From Chloroflexota bacterium (GTDB lineage: Bacteria; Chloroflexota; Dehalococcoidia; Lucifugimonadales; UBA826): a DNA stretch of 64,000 nt. The stretch covers positions 1 to 64,000 of the forward strand of contig PBKS01000025.1 of assembly GCA_002722155.1 (NCBI GenBank). The letters run 5' to 3'. Below are positions 9,663 to 18,897 of this stretch, one piece after another. The position numbers and the translations under genes are program-made. Each line of letters opens with the position of its first letter. The first letter of the stretch is position 1. The notes beneath the pieces are model-generated. The model searched no databases and was not told the origin of the DNA. It worked only from the letters and a program-made list of their open reading frames with translations.

Positions 9663-11558
9663 TTATTCTACCCATCTACTTATAGCCTTATCCAATTTGA
9701 GGTTTAACTGTTCATGATCCTTTCCTAGTGAACTTATACTTTCTAAGTCGCCGTTAATAGACGCTTCCTCAAGTTCCTTTTCTAGGGCCGCAATTTGGGA
9801 TTCTAAGTCGGATATCAACCCTTCATGATCTTCTTTTTTTGAACGGATCGGATTTCGCAATTCAGACTTTTTTGATTTAGGTTGAGTTTTCGTTGCGTTT
9901 TTTGGGGCTTTAGGTAATTGTACTGGTTTGTTATATTCTTGAGCCTTTGGGGTTGGATTAGATTCCTTCAGCAGTTCCTCGTAAGTTCCTTCAAAATGGC
10001 GTACAAATCCATTTTCTATGATCAAGATATTGTCCGCTAAGAGGGAGATCAAATGGCGATCATGTGATACAAATATAGTGGTTCCTTCAAATGACTTAAG
10101 CATGGATTCTAGAGATTCTCGGCTTAAAATATCGAGGTGTGTAGTGGGTTCGTCTAGCACAAGTACGTTTGGTTCTGTTATCAAAAGGCGACTCAATGCT
10201 AACCTGCCTCTTTCCCCTCCACTTAATGAGGATACTTTGTCGTATATCTCTTCTCCAGTAAATAGGAATCGAGCCAGGAAATTCCTAGCCTCCCCGATTG
10301 AAACATTTTTAATTTCCAATAAGGCTTCAAGTACGGTGATTTGAGCTGGAATCTCATCTGAACCTTGTCGGAAATACCCTATCTTCACGTTATGTCCGAG
10401 ATTTGAAGAACCTGATATTGCGGGTATGTCTCCGAGTATAGTTTTTAATAGTGTAGTTTTGCCTGTTCCATTGTTTCCTATGATAGCCGTAGTTGTACCA
10501 CGTTCTATTTCAATATCTGGGATTTGAAATAACTCAATTTCCTTTGCTTCAGATGAAAATCCTACCTTTAGCCCATCGGTCCGGATTACAGTTTGTCCAG
10601 TACGACTAGTAGGTCCAGAGGTGATAGATACCTTTTGATCGTTAGATGGTGGTTCCATTCTATCGATCTTTTCGAGCCTTTTTGCTCTACCTCTAGCTTC
10701 TTTAGAACGTTGGCCAGCATGGTATCTAGCAATGAAGTTCTGTTCCCTTTTGATGTATTCCTGTTGGCGGGTATATTCCTTTTCGAACCTAGTCTCTTCT
10801 TCTAATTTAAGTACTTTGTATTTCGAATAATTGCCTTTGTATGATTTCAGCTGGCAATTATCTATTTCCCAGATTTCAGCGGCCACACGATCTAGGAAAA
10901 ATCTATCATGTGAAACAACTATAAATGCGTTGGCCGAGCGATTCAAAAAATCTTCCAGCCATTCAAGTCCCCTAAAATCTAGATAATTAGTTGGTTCGTC
11001 TAACACGAGTAGGTCTGGATCTGCTAGTAATGCGGTTGCTAGAGCCGCCCTCGTTCTTTCCCCACCGCTGGCATCTGAAACAGCTGTTTCAAGGTTAGTT
11101 TCATCTAAACCTACCCCGTCTACAACTCTTTCCATGCGATTTTGATAATCATATCCACCTGAAGACTCATATTCATCTAATAGATCAGAATATTTCTTTT
11201 CAGCGCGAGATCTTTCCGGTCCTTCAGATTCCTGAATAGCAAACGCGCTTGCTTCCATTTCTTTTTCTATGTGTATAAGTCGTTCGAAGGCCTTATTAAT
11301 TTGATCTCTCAATGTGCCTGACCCGGATTGCAGGGCGGTTTGCGGCACGTATCCCACGCGTAGAGATTCAGATTTGAAGATGTCACCGCCGTCGAAATCT
11401 TGCATTCCAAGTAATACTCTTACAAGCGAAGTTTTACCGCTTCCATTTGGACCTACGATTCCAATGTGTGATTTTTCATTTACTTGTAACGTTACGTCAG
11501 AGAATATTTCTATATCAGCGTAATGCAAATTAAGTTGTGAGGCACCGAGCAACGACAT
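9663..11558 (-). CDS. ABC-F family ATP-binding protein
   Basis: Two ATPase domains (GPNGSGKTSLVR, GNNGTGKTTLLK), SGGERTRAALA/SGGERGRLALS, C-terminal coiled coil. Confidence 0.95.
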   Translation of the reverse strand: MSLLGASQLNLHYADIEIFSDVTLQVNEKSHIGIVGPNGSGKTSLVRVLLGMQDFDGGDIFKSESLRVGYVPQTALQSGSGTLRDQINKAFERLIHIEKEMEASAFAIQESEGPERSRAEKKYSDLLDEYESSGGYDYQNRMERVVDGVGLDETNLETAVSDASGGERTRAALATALLADPDLLVLDEPTNYLDFRGLEWLEDFLNRSANAFIVVSHDRFFLDRVAAEIWEIDNCQLKSYKGNYSKYKVLKLEEETRFEKEYTRQQEYIKREQNFIARYHAGQRSKEARGRAKRLEKIDRMEPPSNDQKVSITSGPTSRTGQTVIRTDGLKVGFSSEAKEIELFQIPDIEIERGTTTAIIGNNGTGKTTLLKTILGDIPAISGSSNLGHNVKIGYFRQGSDEIPAQITVLEALLEIKNVSIGEARNFLARFLFTGEEIYDKVSSLSGGERGRLALSRLLITEPNVLVLDEPTTHLDILSRESLESMLKSFEGTTIFVSHDRHLISLLADNILIIENGFVRHFEGTYEELLKESNPTPKAQEYNKPVQLPKAPKNATKTQPKSKKSELRNPIRSKKEDHEGLISDLESQIAALEKELEEASINGDLESISSLGKDHEQLNLKLDKAISRWVE

Positions 11559-11655
11559 ATTTTCACTAGATACATCATTAGTAGATAAAATATAATTAAG
11601 CTGCAGACAGCTCCTATCATTCTATAGGCAAAATAAAAGTTTAGGTGAATCGATT

Positions 11656-11841
11656 ATGCCTTTTTTGTTTACAATTTTGACTCACCACTCTGAACCGGCC
11701 GACCCAGTCTTGATGGGCTGGTTAATAGACACAATTAGGCACATGATAGGAGGAGATTCCACGACAGCCTTAGTGGTTATTTTTCTAGTTATCATTAGCA
11801 TTCCTCTGGGGGTTGTAGCTGCGTATAAGTTTTTTTTCTGA
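11656..11841 (+). CDS. Small single-TM hypothetical protein
   Basis: 61 aa with hydrophobic ALVVIFLVIISIPLGVVAAY; AGGTGA about 8 nt before ATG. Function unknown. Confidence 0.45.
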   Translation: MPFLFTILTHHSEPADPVLMGWLIDTIRHMIGGDSTTALVVIFLVIISIPLGVVAAYKFFF

Positions 11842-11848
11842 GGTGGGA

Positions 11849-12424
11849 TTAGAAAGGGATGTCAGAAAGTGAATACCAGTTTTCATGCGGCTCAGTTGGA
11901 ACACCAAGGGCAGCAGACATCTCACCAAATTCCAATTCCAAATCATTGTCTCGGCTCCCGTTACCTATTGGCACCATGGGATAGAATTTGGATGTTCTGT
12001 AGTTGCATATCCAATAAGTTATATGATCACCTATTAAGCTTTTGAAAATTGCGGCGGTCATATTATCTGCAAGCCCTAAATCAGCCATATGAGTGCTAAA
12101 AGAATTGATGTCATCAACCATTTTGTCTTTGAAAGTATTTTTGAAGAGAATCCAGCAACTGTTGAAAGCTTCTGATTTCGAGCCCGAGAGTTTTGAGTTT
12201 AAGATTACCAAGTTTTTCGCCGAATTTTCTAAAGACGAATCTATATCCTCAAAAAATGGATGGTCAGTTGTATTTAATAGGAGCGCTGAACATCCTTCTA
12301 AGATAACAGTTTTGCCATTATCAAGGGAGTTTTGGTTTTCTATCCTCAATATCGTAGATAGAATACTAGATTCACTTGTTTTAGATTTACTTTGTCTGCC
12401 AAATAAAGCTTTCAGTAATCCCAT
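11849..12424 (-). CDS. PspAB-like protein (PspA-associated, HtpX partner)
   Basis: MGLLKALFGR start and ...YWICNYRTSKFYPMVPIGNGSRDNDLELEFGEMSAALGVPTEPHENWYSLSDIPF resemble PspAB; directly downstream of htpX. Confidence 0.65.
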   Translation of the reverse strand: MGLLKALFGRQSKSKTSESSILSTILRIENQNSLDNGKTVILEGCSALLLNTTDHPFFEDIDSSLENSAKNLVILNSKLSGSKSEAFNSCWILFKNTFKDKMVDDINSFSTHMADLGLADNMTAAIFKSLIGDHITYWICNYRTSKFYPMVPIGNGSRDNDLELEFGEMSAALGVPTEPHENWYSLSDIPF

Positions 12425-12433
12425 GGGAACCTA

Positions 12434-13360
12434 TTATCGGAGCAAGTGCCAGTTTTGCCTTTGCATTTCCATTAACCTTTCAACTCTTACTTCTGTGGGA
12501 GGATGTGAAGACATTAGAGAGGCAATAGCATTACCTTGCAAAGCAGGTATTATAAAAAAAGCATTAGCGTGTTCCACTTTCCTAAGGTCTTTTTCGGGAA
12601 TACGGGCTATTTGACCGCTAATTTTTTTTAGAGCTGATGCTAGATTGCTAGGACTTCCAGTCATAATGGCTCCTTCTCGATCCGCAGCCAGTTCACGATA
12701 TCTGGAAAGAGTACTGATGAGTAGTTGGCTAATGAAATATATAACTATTACTCCAACGTATACAGCCATCATCATAGCCATTGCTTGGCCTCCGTTACCT
12801 TCCCGTCTATGTCCTCCGAAGCCTCCAAACAAACTCATCCAAAATAGCATTTGCATAAGGAATCCAGCTACGACAACTATGAGGCTGGCCCAAGTCATGA
12901 CCATCACATCGCGGTTTTTTATGTGCGCTAACTCATGGCCTATAACGCCTTCTAGCTCATCATCATTTAGCCTGTTAAGCAATCCTGTGGTTACCGCAAC
13001 AGTGGCGTGCTTAGGGCTCCTACCAGTTGCGAAAGCATTTGGAGCATCTATGTCCATTATTGCGACTGTGCGAGGCTTTGGGATTCCACCGACTTGGGAT
13101 AATCTTTCTATCATACCGTGTAATTTGGGCTCTTCTTCCTTTGTAACAGACTTTGCCCCAGTTGCCTTAAGAACTAGTTTATCAGACATGAAATACTGGA
13201 AGGCTACCATTCCGATCCCTATCACAAAGACAAAAATAGGATTCATTCCGGATATTAGTAGCAGCCCAAAAAGAGCGACATAGGCGATACATAACATCAA
13301 ACCAGTTATTATCATCCTGATCGTTAGTTGATGGTCTTTACTTATTGAGTTGCGTTGCAT
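12434..13360 (-). CDS. htpX: M48 family membrane metalloprotease HtpX
   Basis: DIDAPNAFATGRSPKHATVAVTTGLL, VIGHELAHIKNRD, RYRELAADREGA. Confidence 0.97.
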   Translation of the reverse strand: MQRNSISKDHQLTIRMIITGLMLCIAYVALFGLLLISGMNPIFVFVIGIGMVAFQYFMSDKLVLKATGAKSVTKEEEPKLHGMIERLSQVGGIPKPRTVAIMDIDAPNAFATGRSPKHATVAVTTGLLNRLNDDELEGVIGHELAHIKNRDVMVMTWASLIVVVAGFLMQMLFWMSLFGGFGGHRREGNGGQAMAMMMAVYVGVIVIYFISQLLISTLSRYRELAADREGAIMTGSPSNLASALKKISGQIARIPEKDLRKVEHANAFFIIPALQGNAIASLMSSHPPTEVRVERLMEMQRQNWHLLR

Positions 13361-13515
13361 GACGTTTTAGTAATTATGGGTGATTAAATTTATACTATGG
13401 ATTATATTATATACGGTGCTCAAGGTTGTTATGTGAGTTGGTGTTGTCCATTACCTTGAGAAACGTATGTGGAAGTAATCACCTGATACTAAGGACATGA
13501 GTTAAGGAAAACGCA

Positions 13516-14553
13516 ATGGGTTGGAAAACTGTTGGTCAGTCTACCTCAATAGAGCGAGTATCTCGAGCTATACATCAGAAAAGACTCTCTCATGCCTATC
13601 TGATATGTGGCGCGGATGGAGTGGGAAAACTTACTTTTGCTCTTGATATCGCTAAAATTGCCAACTGTCTCAATGTTGATAGAGACCTTGCACCATGTGG
13701 ATCATGTAATCAATGTCTTAGAATCGAAGCATATAATCACACGGATGTCCACCTTTATGATGTCGATAGAGATTCTGGGAGTGAGAACCATGCTTCAACA
13801 ATGGTTTCTATTGAACAATTACGAGAAGATTTTCTAAAAAAAGTTCACAGGAAGCCATATGAAGGCCGCACTAGGGTATTCATTATCTCATCCGTTGATA
13901 GCATGCGGGCAGAGCAATCCAATATATTATTAAAGACGTTGGAGGAACCACCTGAAGACGTGATGATTATATTATTGGCACAAGACTCCTCTGCGGTTCT
14001 GGCCACTATAGTTTCTAGATGTCAAATTCTGAGTTTGGAGCAGGTTTCAGAGGCAAATATTGTTGAACTGCTGACTTCTTTTAATCTTGATGCAGATGCG
14101 CCGTTGCTTCAGATAGCCAAACTCGCGCGAGGTAGGCCGGAATGGGCACGCCAGGTAGCTATGGATCCAGGAATACTCCAGAACTTGGAAGATAAGCTAA
14201 ATGATTTCGTAGGTTGTTTAGGTGATGGTATGGGACAGCGACTTGATCTGTCGAGAAAATTGTCTAATCAATTTATGAGACACAGAGACGAAGTATTCGA
14301 TTTCCTGGATATTGCGATTACGTGGACTCGAGACGTACTATTGGTTGCTGTTGGAAGGTCAGACACAATAGTCAATATTTCTCGAAAAGAGGAAATTAAG
14401 GGATTATCTAATATATTGGGTATCATAGATATTCTGACTATTTTGAAGCTCCTGAAGATCACCAATGATCATCTAAGGAAAAATGTTACTTCAAGCCTTG
14501 TATTTGACAACATGATGCTAAAACTCCCGTCTGTTGGGAAAATAACTATGTGA
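13516..14553 (+). CDS. holB: DNA polymerase III delta' subunit
   Basis: KRLSHAYLICGADGVGKLTFALDIAK, CGSCNQCLRI zinc motif, ILLKTLEEPPEDVMIILLA, SRCQ. Confidence 0.92.
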   Translation: MGWKTVGQSTSIERVSRAIHQKRLSHAYLICGADGVGKLTFALDIAKIANCLNVDRDLAPCGSCNQCLRIEAYNHTDVHLYDVDRDSGSENHASTMVSIEQLREDFLKKVHRKPYEGRTRVFIISSVDSMRAEQSNILLKTLEEPPEDVMIILLAQDSSAVLATIVSRCQILSLEQVSEANIVELLTSFNLDADAPLLQIAKLARGRPEWARQVAMDPGILQNLEDKLNDFVGCLGDGMGQRLDLSRKLSNQFMRHRDEVFDFLDIAITWTRDVLLVAVGRSDTIVNISRKEEIKGLSNILGIIDILTILKLLKITNDHLRKNVTSSLVFDNMMLKLPSVGKITM

Positions 14554-14569
14554 GAAAGATTTTATTGTT

Positions 14570-15097
14570 TTAGTTTTTCCATGGGATAAATGGTGACCAT
14601 TCTTCCTCAATTTTTCTGTGATAGAAAATATAATAAGGGTTCGGTTTAGGCGCAGCCGGTGTTTTCAGTAGGTGCATTTGGGCTTCCTTCGGTGTTCTTT
14701 CAGCCTTTTGGTGATTGCAAGTCATACAAGCACTCACGACATTTTCCCATATGTGTTTTCCATTTCTGGATCTAGGAATTATATGGTCAATTGTTAGTTT
14801 CTTAGTGGGAATCCCGCAGTATTGGCATGTGAAATTGTCCCTATAAAATAAAGCCTGTCTGGAAAGCCTTCTTTCCACCATAGGCTTTTTTACCATATAG
14901 TGAAGCCTGACTACAGACGGCATCGGAAAGGCTTTGTGAGAGCTCCTTATTTCTCCACGTCCATTGACTATTAGCTCGGCCTTTCCCCCACCCATAAGAA
15001 CAATAGCTCTTCTAACACTACATATATTTAAGGGTTGATAGTTTTGGTTTAATACCAAAACGGGAGATTCTATTGTGAGGGCCGAAGCTATAGTCAT
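14570..15097 (-). CDS. HNH endonuclease family protein
   Basis: CQYCGIPTKKLTIDHIIPRSRNGKHIWENVVSACMTCNHQKAERTP; VLNQNYQPLNICSVRRAI. Confidence 0.93.
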   Translation of the reverse strand: MTIASALTIESPVLVLNQNYQPLNICSVRRAIVLMGGGKAELIVNGRGEIRSSHKAFPMPSVVRLHYMVKKPMVERRLSRQALFYRDNFTCQYCGIPTKKLTIDHIIPRSRNGKHIWENVVSACMTCNHQKAERTPKEAQMHLLKTPAAPKPNPYYIFYHRKIEEEWSPFIPWKN

Positions 15098-15102
15098 CCT
15101 TT

Positions 15103-15783
15103 CTATTCTAATTTTGAATTCAATATTGAGATCGCAGTTAAATAATCAGTTGGTATGATGCCAAAGGCATCATTGGGTGTAATTCGCAACACACGGACAA
15201 AAATAGGAGTAATTGTAGATTCTAGTAAAGCACCTTCTATTGAAGTTCTAGTATTTTCAATTTTTGCGTCGATCCCATCTATAGCTGTGATTTCTCCATT
15301 TGATATTAATGAGGAACCAGGTATATTGGGAATTTCATGGAAATCATAGGCGAGCCGGGTGAGACCTGATACTGTCACGGAAGTAATGATTATTCCTACC
15401 ACGAGTCCTAAAATTATTCCTGCTATTCGGTTTAGGCCTAATGTGGCAACGTCAATTATTGCGAGAAAAGGGGCTATTAATTTTATGATTATCTTAGTGA
15501 TTATCAAAGTGAGGATAAATACAGCTACATAAGCTATCACCGTCGTGGTTGTGTCTACACTCAAGTTAACACTACTTAACTCGCCCACAGCTTGACCGGA
15601 AGATGATTCAAGCCCTAGGGTGTCCCCTATGATCTCTCCAATCGTCTGGGAGATTTCTCCGGCTATTCTCCAACCAACCAAAATCCCGATTCCGTATATG
15701 GCTGCCACGAACAAGCCGGTCTTAAGGCCCCAATACATAGACACAACAAGGATACCTAGTAACAGAAAATCTAGCCAATTCAT
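15103..15783 (-). CDS. CvpA family membrane protein
   Basis: MNWLDFLLLGILVVSMYWGLKTGLF... CvpA-like N-terminus with several TM helices. Confidence 0.85.
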   Translation of the reverse strand: MNWLDFLLLGILVVSMYWGLKTGLFVAAIYGIGILVGWRIAGEISQTIGEIIGDTLGLESSSGQAVGELSSVNLSVDTTTTVIAYVAVFILTLIITKIIIKLIAPFLAIIDVATLGLNRIAGIILGLVVGIIITSVTVSGLTRLAYDFHEIPNIPGSSLISNGEITAIDGIDAKIENTRTSIEGALLESTITPIFVRVLRITPNDAFGIIPTDYLTAISILNSKLE

Positions 15784-15868
15784 ATCATCACTTTACATCC
15801 TCTCATAGCTTTCAGATGATAGCATAACAGTAGTAGTACATTGGTTAGTATTAGTAATAGTATATTTA

Positions 15869-16807
15869 TTAACTTCTAGGTGGCTCTACTGGCACTGGGT
15901 TAATCAGGCCGCTGCCCAAGGAAATAGGTACCAGCTGGTCTAATTCATCTAATGTCCATTTCCCGTCTTTGTGGATACTTTTTATTACGTGCCTAGGGGA
16001 ATAGAGAGATAAAGCCCAACCGCTGGTTCCAAAGACCTGTCCTGTAATTCCATCTGCCGCCTCTGAGCTTAAATATACTACTTTTGGGGCATTGTTGGCT
16101 GGATCCCTATATTCTGGTGGCGGCTCGGATGGGTTTGACTGTGCTAATCCGACAGCTTCCCTCTGTTCTTGGCGTAGAGTTGTAGTTGATTGAGGGACGG
16201 TATCTGTCATCCGCGTAGAGCCTCCTGGATAAACAGCGTTCACCATTATGTTATAGGGCTCAAGTTCCTTTGCTATAGCTCTTGTAAAACCAACCATACC
16301 TTCTTTCGCTGCGGCATAATTTCCTTGTCCGGAGGCACCGAGACCAGATCCGGAGGAGAATAATACGATCCTTCCGTATCTATTTTCCATCATATGAGGC
16401 ACGACATTTCTTACCATATTAAAAGCCCCATATAAGTGGACCTGAAGTACTAAATCCCATTCTTCTTCTGTCATGTTGAATATCATTCGGTCTCTTAGAA
16501 TACCTGCAGGATGACAGAGTATGTCAACTCCACCGAAAGCATCTACGGCTGTTTGAACAATTTCAGCTGCGGAGTCGTATTCGGCGACTGAGGCGTACGA
16601 AGCCACGGCCTCTCCGCCTTCAGACTTTATTTCCTCGACTACTAAATCTGCAGGTGTGGAAGAGTCACCTGTTCCATCGACTGCCCCTCCTAGGTCGTTG
16701 ACTACAACTTTTGCACCGTCTCTTGCCAGCCAAAGTGCAACTTCTCTTCCAATTCCACGACCGGCTCCTGTTACTATTGCTATTTTTCCTTCAACCCTGT
16801 TAGTCAC
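15869..16807 (-). CDS. SDR family oxidoreductase (MFE2-like)
   Basis: KIAIVTGAGRGIGREVAL, NDLGGAVDGTGDSSTPAD, YAAAKEGMVGFTRAIA. Confidence 0.92.
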   Translation of the reverse strand: MTNRVEGKIAIVTGAGRGIGREVALWLARDGAKVVVNDLGGAVDGTGDSSTPADLVVEEIKSEGGEAVASYASVAEYDSAAEIVQTAVDAFGGVDILCHPAGILRDRMIFNMTEEEWDLVLQVHLYGAFNMVRNVVPHMMENRYGRIVLFSSGSGLGASGQGNYAAAKEGMVGFTRAIAKELEPYNIMVNAVYPGGSTRMTDTVPQSTTTLRQEQREAVGLAQSNPSEPPPEYRDPANNAPKVVYLSSEAADGITGQVFGTSGWALSLYSPRHVIKSIHKDGKWTLDELDQLVPISLGSGLINPVPVEPPRS

Positions 16808-16860
16808 CGTTTCACCTCTTGAATTTCCATAATTGGTTTAAAAAATTGTTCCTGGGTACG

Positions 16861-17784
16861 TTAGAATCCGTACCCCATCATTTTGGGGAACAAGACATCC
16901 ATTTCTTCCATAGTGAAATTGCCCCATTTATTGACAACATTTTCAATATCTGGATTGGAATAGACGTATAGGCTACCTCCCCTCACCCCCAACACATATC
17001 CGTTAATATTGGGAGCAGCGGCTGTGCACAGATATACGGCCAGAGGTGCTACGTTTTCTGGGTTGTCAGGAGAACCTTCTCCTGACCAGGTCGGTATTTC
17101 TGGAGATGGTCCGATGCCAGCTCTTTCGTCTCGAGAAGGTCCGAAGGTAGCCGGGACTCGATGTTGGTCCACAGCTCCCGGAAACAACCTAGTTTCTGCC
17201 ATTGCGGATATGGCATTGGCTGTCACACCATATTTGCCTAAATCTTTTGCCGTCGTTCTGGTGAGTCCGATTATCCCTTCTGTTGCCGCCGCATAATTTG
17301 ATCGGCCTACATCACCGAGCCCTGCATCTGCCACCATATTGACAATCTTACCGGATCTTTGTTGTCTAAATAGTATGCCGGCGAATTTAGTAGTCGTGAA
17401 CACACTTTTGGCATTGTTGCGGACGACTTGATCAAAATCTGATGGAGTCATCTGATAGATCATTCTGTCTTTTAAAGATCCTACTGAATTTACCAGAACA
17501 TCAATTTGTCCGTAATTGTCGATACAGGATTGGATTAGACTCTCTCCACCCTCCATGGTCGATATATCGTCGTAATTAGCGATAGCATTACCGCCTGACG
17601 ATTTAATCTCTTCAACGACAGAGTCTGCAGGTACTTGTGAGTTACCGGTGCCGTCTACCTCAGTACCTTTGTCGTTAACTAATATGGAAGCTCCTTCTTC
17701 GGCGAGCAGTTTGGCGATTCCTTTGCCAATCCCTCTTCCTCCCCCTGTCACCACAGCTACCTTTCCTTCTAATCTGTTTCCCAT
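16861..17784 (-). CDS. SDR family oxidoreductase (MFE2-like), tandem paralogue
   Basis: KVAVVTGGGRGIGKGIAK, NDKGTEVDGTGNSQVPAD, YAAATEGIIGLTRTTA. Confidence 0.92.
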   Translation of the reverse strand: MGNRLEGKVAVVTGGGRGIGKGIAKLLAEEGASILVNDKGTEVDGTGNSQVPADSVVEEIKSSGGNAIANYDDISTMEGGESLIQSCIDNYGQIDVLVNSVGSLKDRMIYQMTPSDFDQVVRNNAKSVFTTTKFAGILFRQQRSGKIVNMVADAGLGDVGRSNYAAATEGIIGLTRTTAKDLGKYGVTANAISAMAETRLFPGAVDQHRVPATFGPSRDERAGIGPSPEIPTWSGEGSPDNPENVAPLAVYLCTAAAPNINGYVLGVRGGSLYVYSNPDIENVVNKWGNFTMEEMDVLFPKMMGYGF

Positions 17785-17927
17785 ATCAAAGTCGTCCTTT
17801 TTAAAAATTTGAAATTAGATTAACCAAATAATATTTTACGATTTATATATTGTCTCGAATGAGGCCAATTATAAGGTGATGTTCACGAAAAAATAAACAG
17901 GGGTTCGGGAAGCAACTTTTCCGATGA

Positions 17928-18893
17928 CTAAGCCTTTGCATACTTTTTCAATGAAAAAAAATAAAGTCCAGTCGCAATCGCGTGGAAAGGAGAAATCAAA
18001 GTTGACACGAAAACCTCTGCTATAAGATTGAGTGATTCTGGATTAAGGCTTAATAAAAGTAAATTTAATGAGTAGGTTGGTATAGTCATTAGTATGAAAA
18101 TCACCATTCCGGTGCCGAGAGTTATCCACCATTTGCCGTCTACTAAATCCCAGCTTCGTTGAATTGATCCAGTAATACTGGTGTTTTCTAATACTAGTGA
18201 AGGAAGAGCGAAATACCAACGAACGAACAAATATACCAAAATTGGAATGCCTATCAACAGTAAGGATAGTATAAAAGGTATGATCAGTAGCCCTATTAAA
18301 AACAGTGAAAGTAAGCATAGTTTCCAGAGTCGGGACAAGGTGTAATTCAGGCATATGACCGTGGAAACTTTTTCAGCGTCAGCAAACTGAGCCGAGCCAA
18401 CAACCATAGACAGTCCAGATATGAGATTTGTTACGAACATTATGACAATAAGAAAGCAGAGGGTGAATAATTTCCAAATGGGTATGGCCTTGATTTCTGA
18501 CATCAAATTCTCGGAAAGTTGAGTGTCGGTATATTGTTGTAAATCGTTTAACGAGGCTAATTCTGTTTCAAAAAGCGTGCGAATCATGAACCAAATTATC
18601 AAAGTTGGAATGCCACTTATTGATGCCAGTATCAGGAAACTTTTAAAATTTTTTTTGTAAGCTGTGAATGAAAGCGAAACTAGGTCTACTAGTTGTCCAG
18701 GTTTAGGCCAGGGCTGTTCCTCATATCCTGACTCTAGATCCTTAGGAACAATATGGTCGCAATTATTGCAAGAAGTTTGGCCTCTGTTTATCTTCCCGCA
18801 ACTGTCACACCTGGTTCCCAATTTCTTCCCACAGCCACCACAAAATAGGCTTGACGGTGCATTTTCGAAATCGCAATTCTCGCAAACGAACAT
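17928..18893 (-). CDS. Zinc-ribbon polytopic membrane protein, unknown function
   Basis: N-terminal CENCDFENAPSSLFCGGCGKKLGTRCDSCGKINRGQTSCNNC followed by several hydrophobic helices. Confidence 0.75.
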   Translation of the reverse strand: MFVCENCDFENAPSSLFCGGCGKKLGTRCDSCGKINRGQTSCNNCDHIVPKDLESGYEEQPWPKPGQLVDLVSLSFTAYKKNFKSFLILASISGIPTLIIWFMIRTLFETELASLNDLQQYTDTQLSENLMSEIKAIPIWKLFTLCFLIVIMFVTNLISGLSMVVGSAQFADAEKVSTVICLNYTLSRLWKLCLLSLFLIGLLIIPFILSLLLIGIPILVYLFVRWYFALPSLVLENTSITGSIQRSWDLVDGKWWITLGTGMVIFILMTIPTYSLNLLLLSLNPESLNLIAEVFVSTLISPFHAIATGLYFFSLKKYAKA

Positions 18894-18897
18894 TTCC

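Noticed and set aside
12093-13283. Long plus-strand ORFs (173 aa and 212 aa) opposite the PspAB-like gene and htpX
   Set aside because: Opposite a clear HtpX with zinc protease motifs; likely shadow frames.
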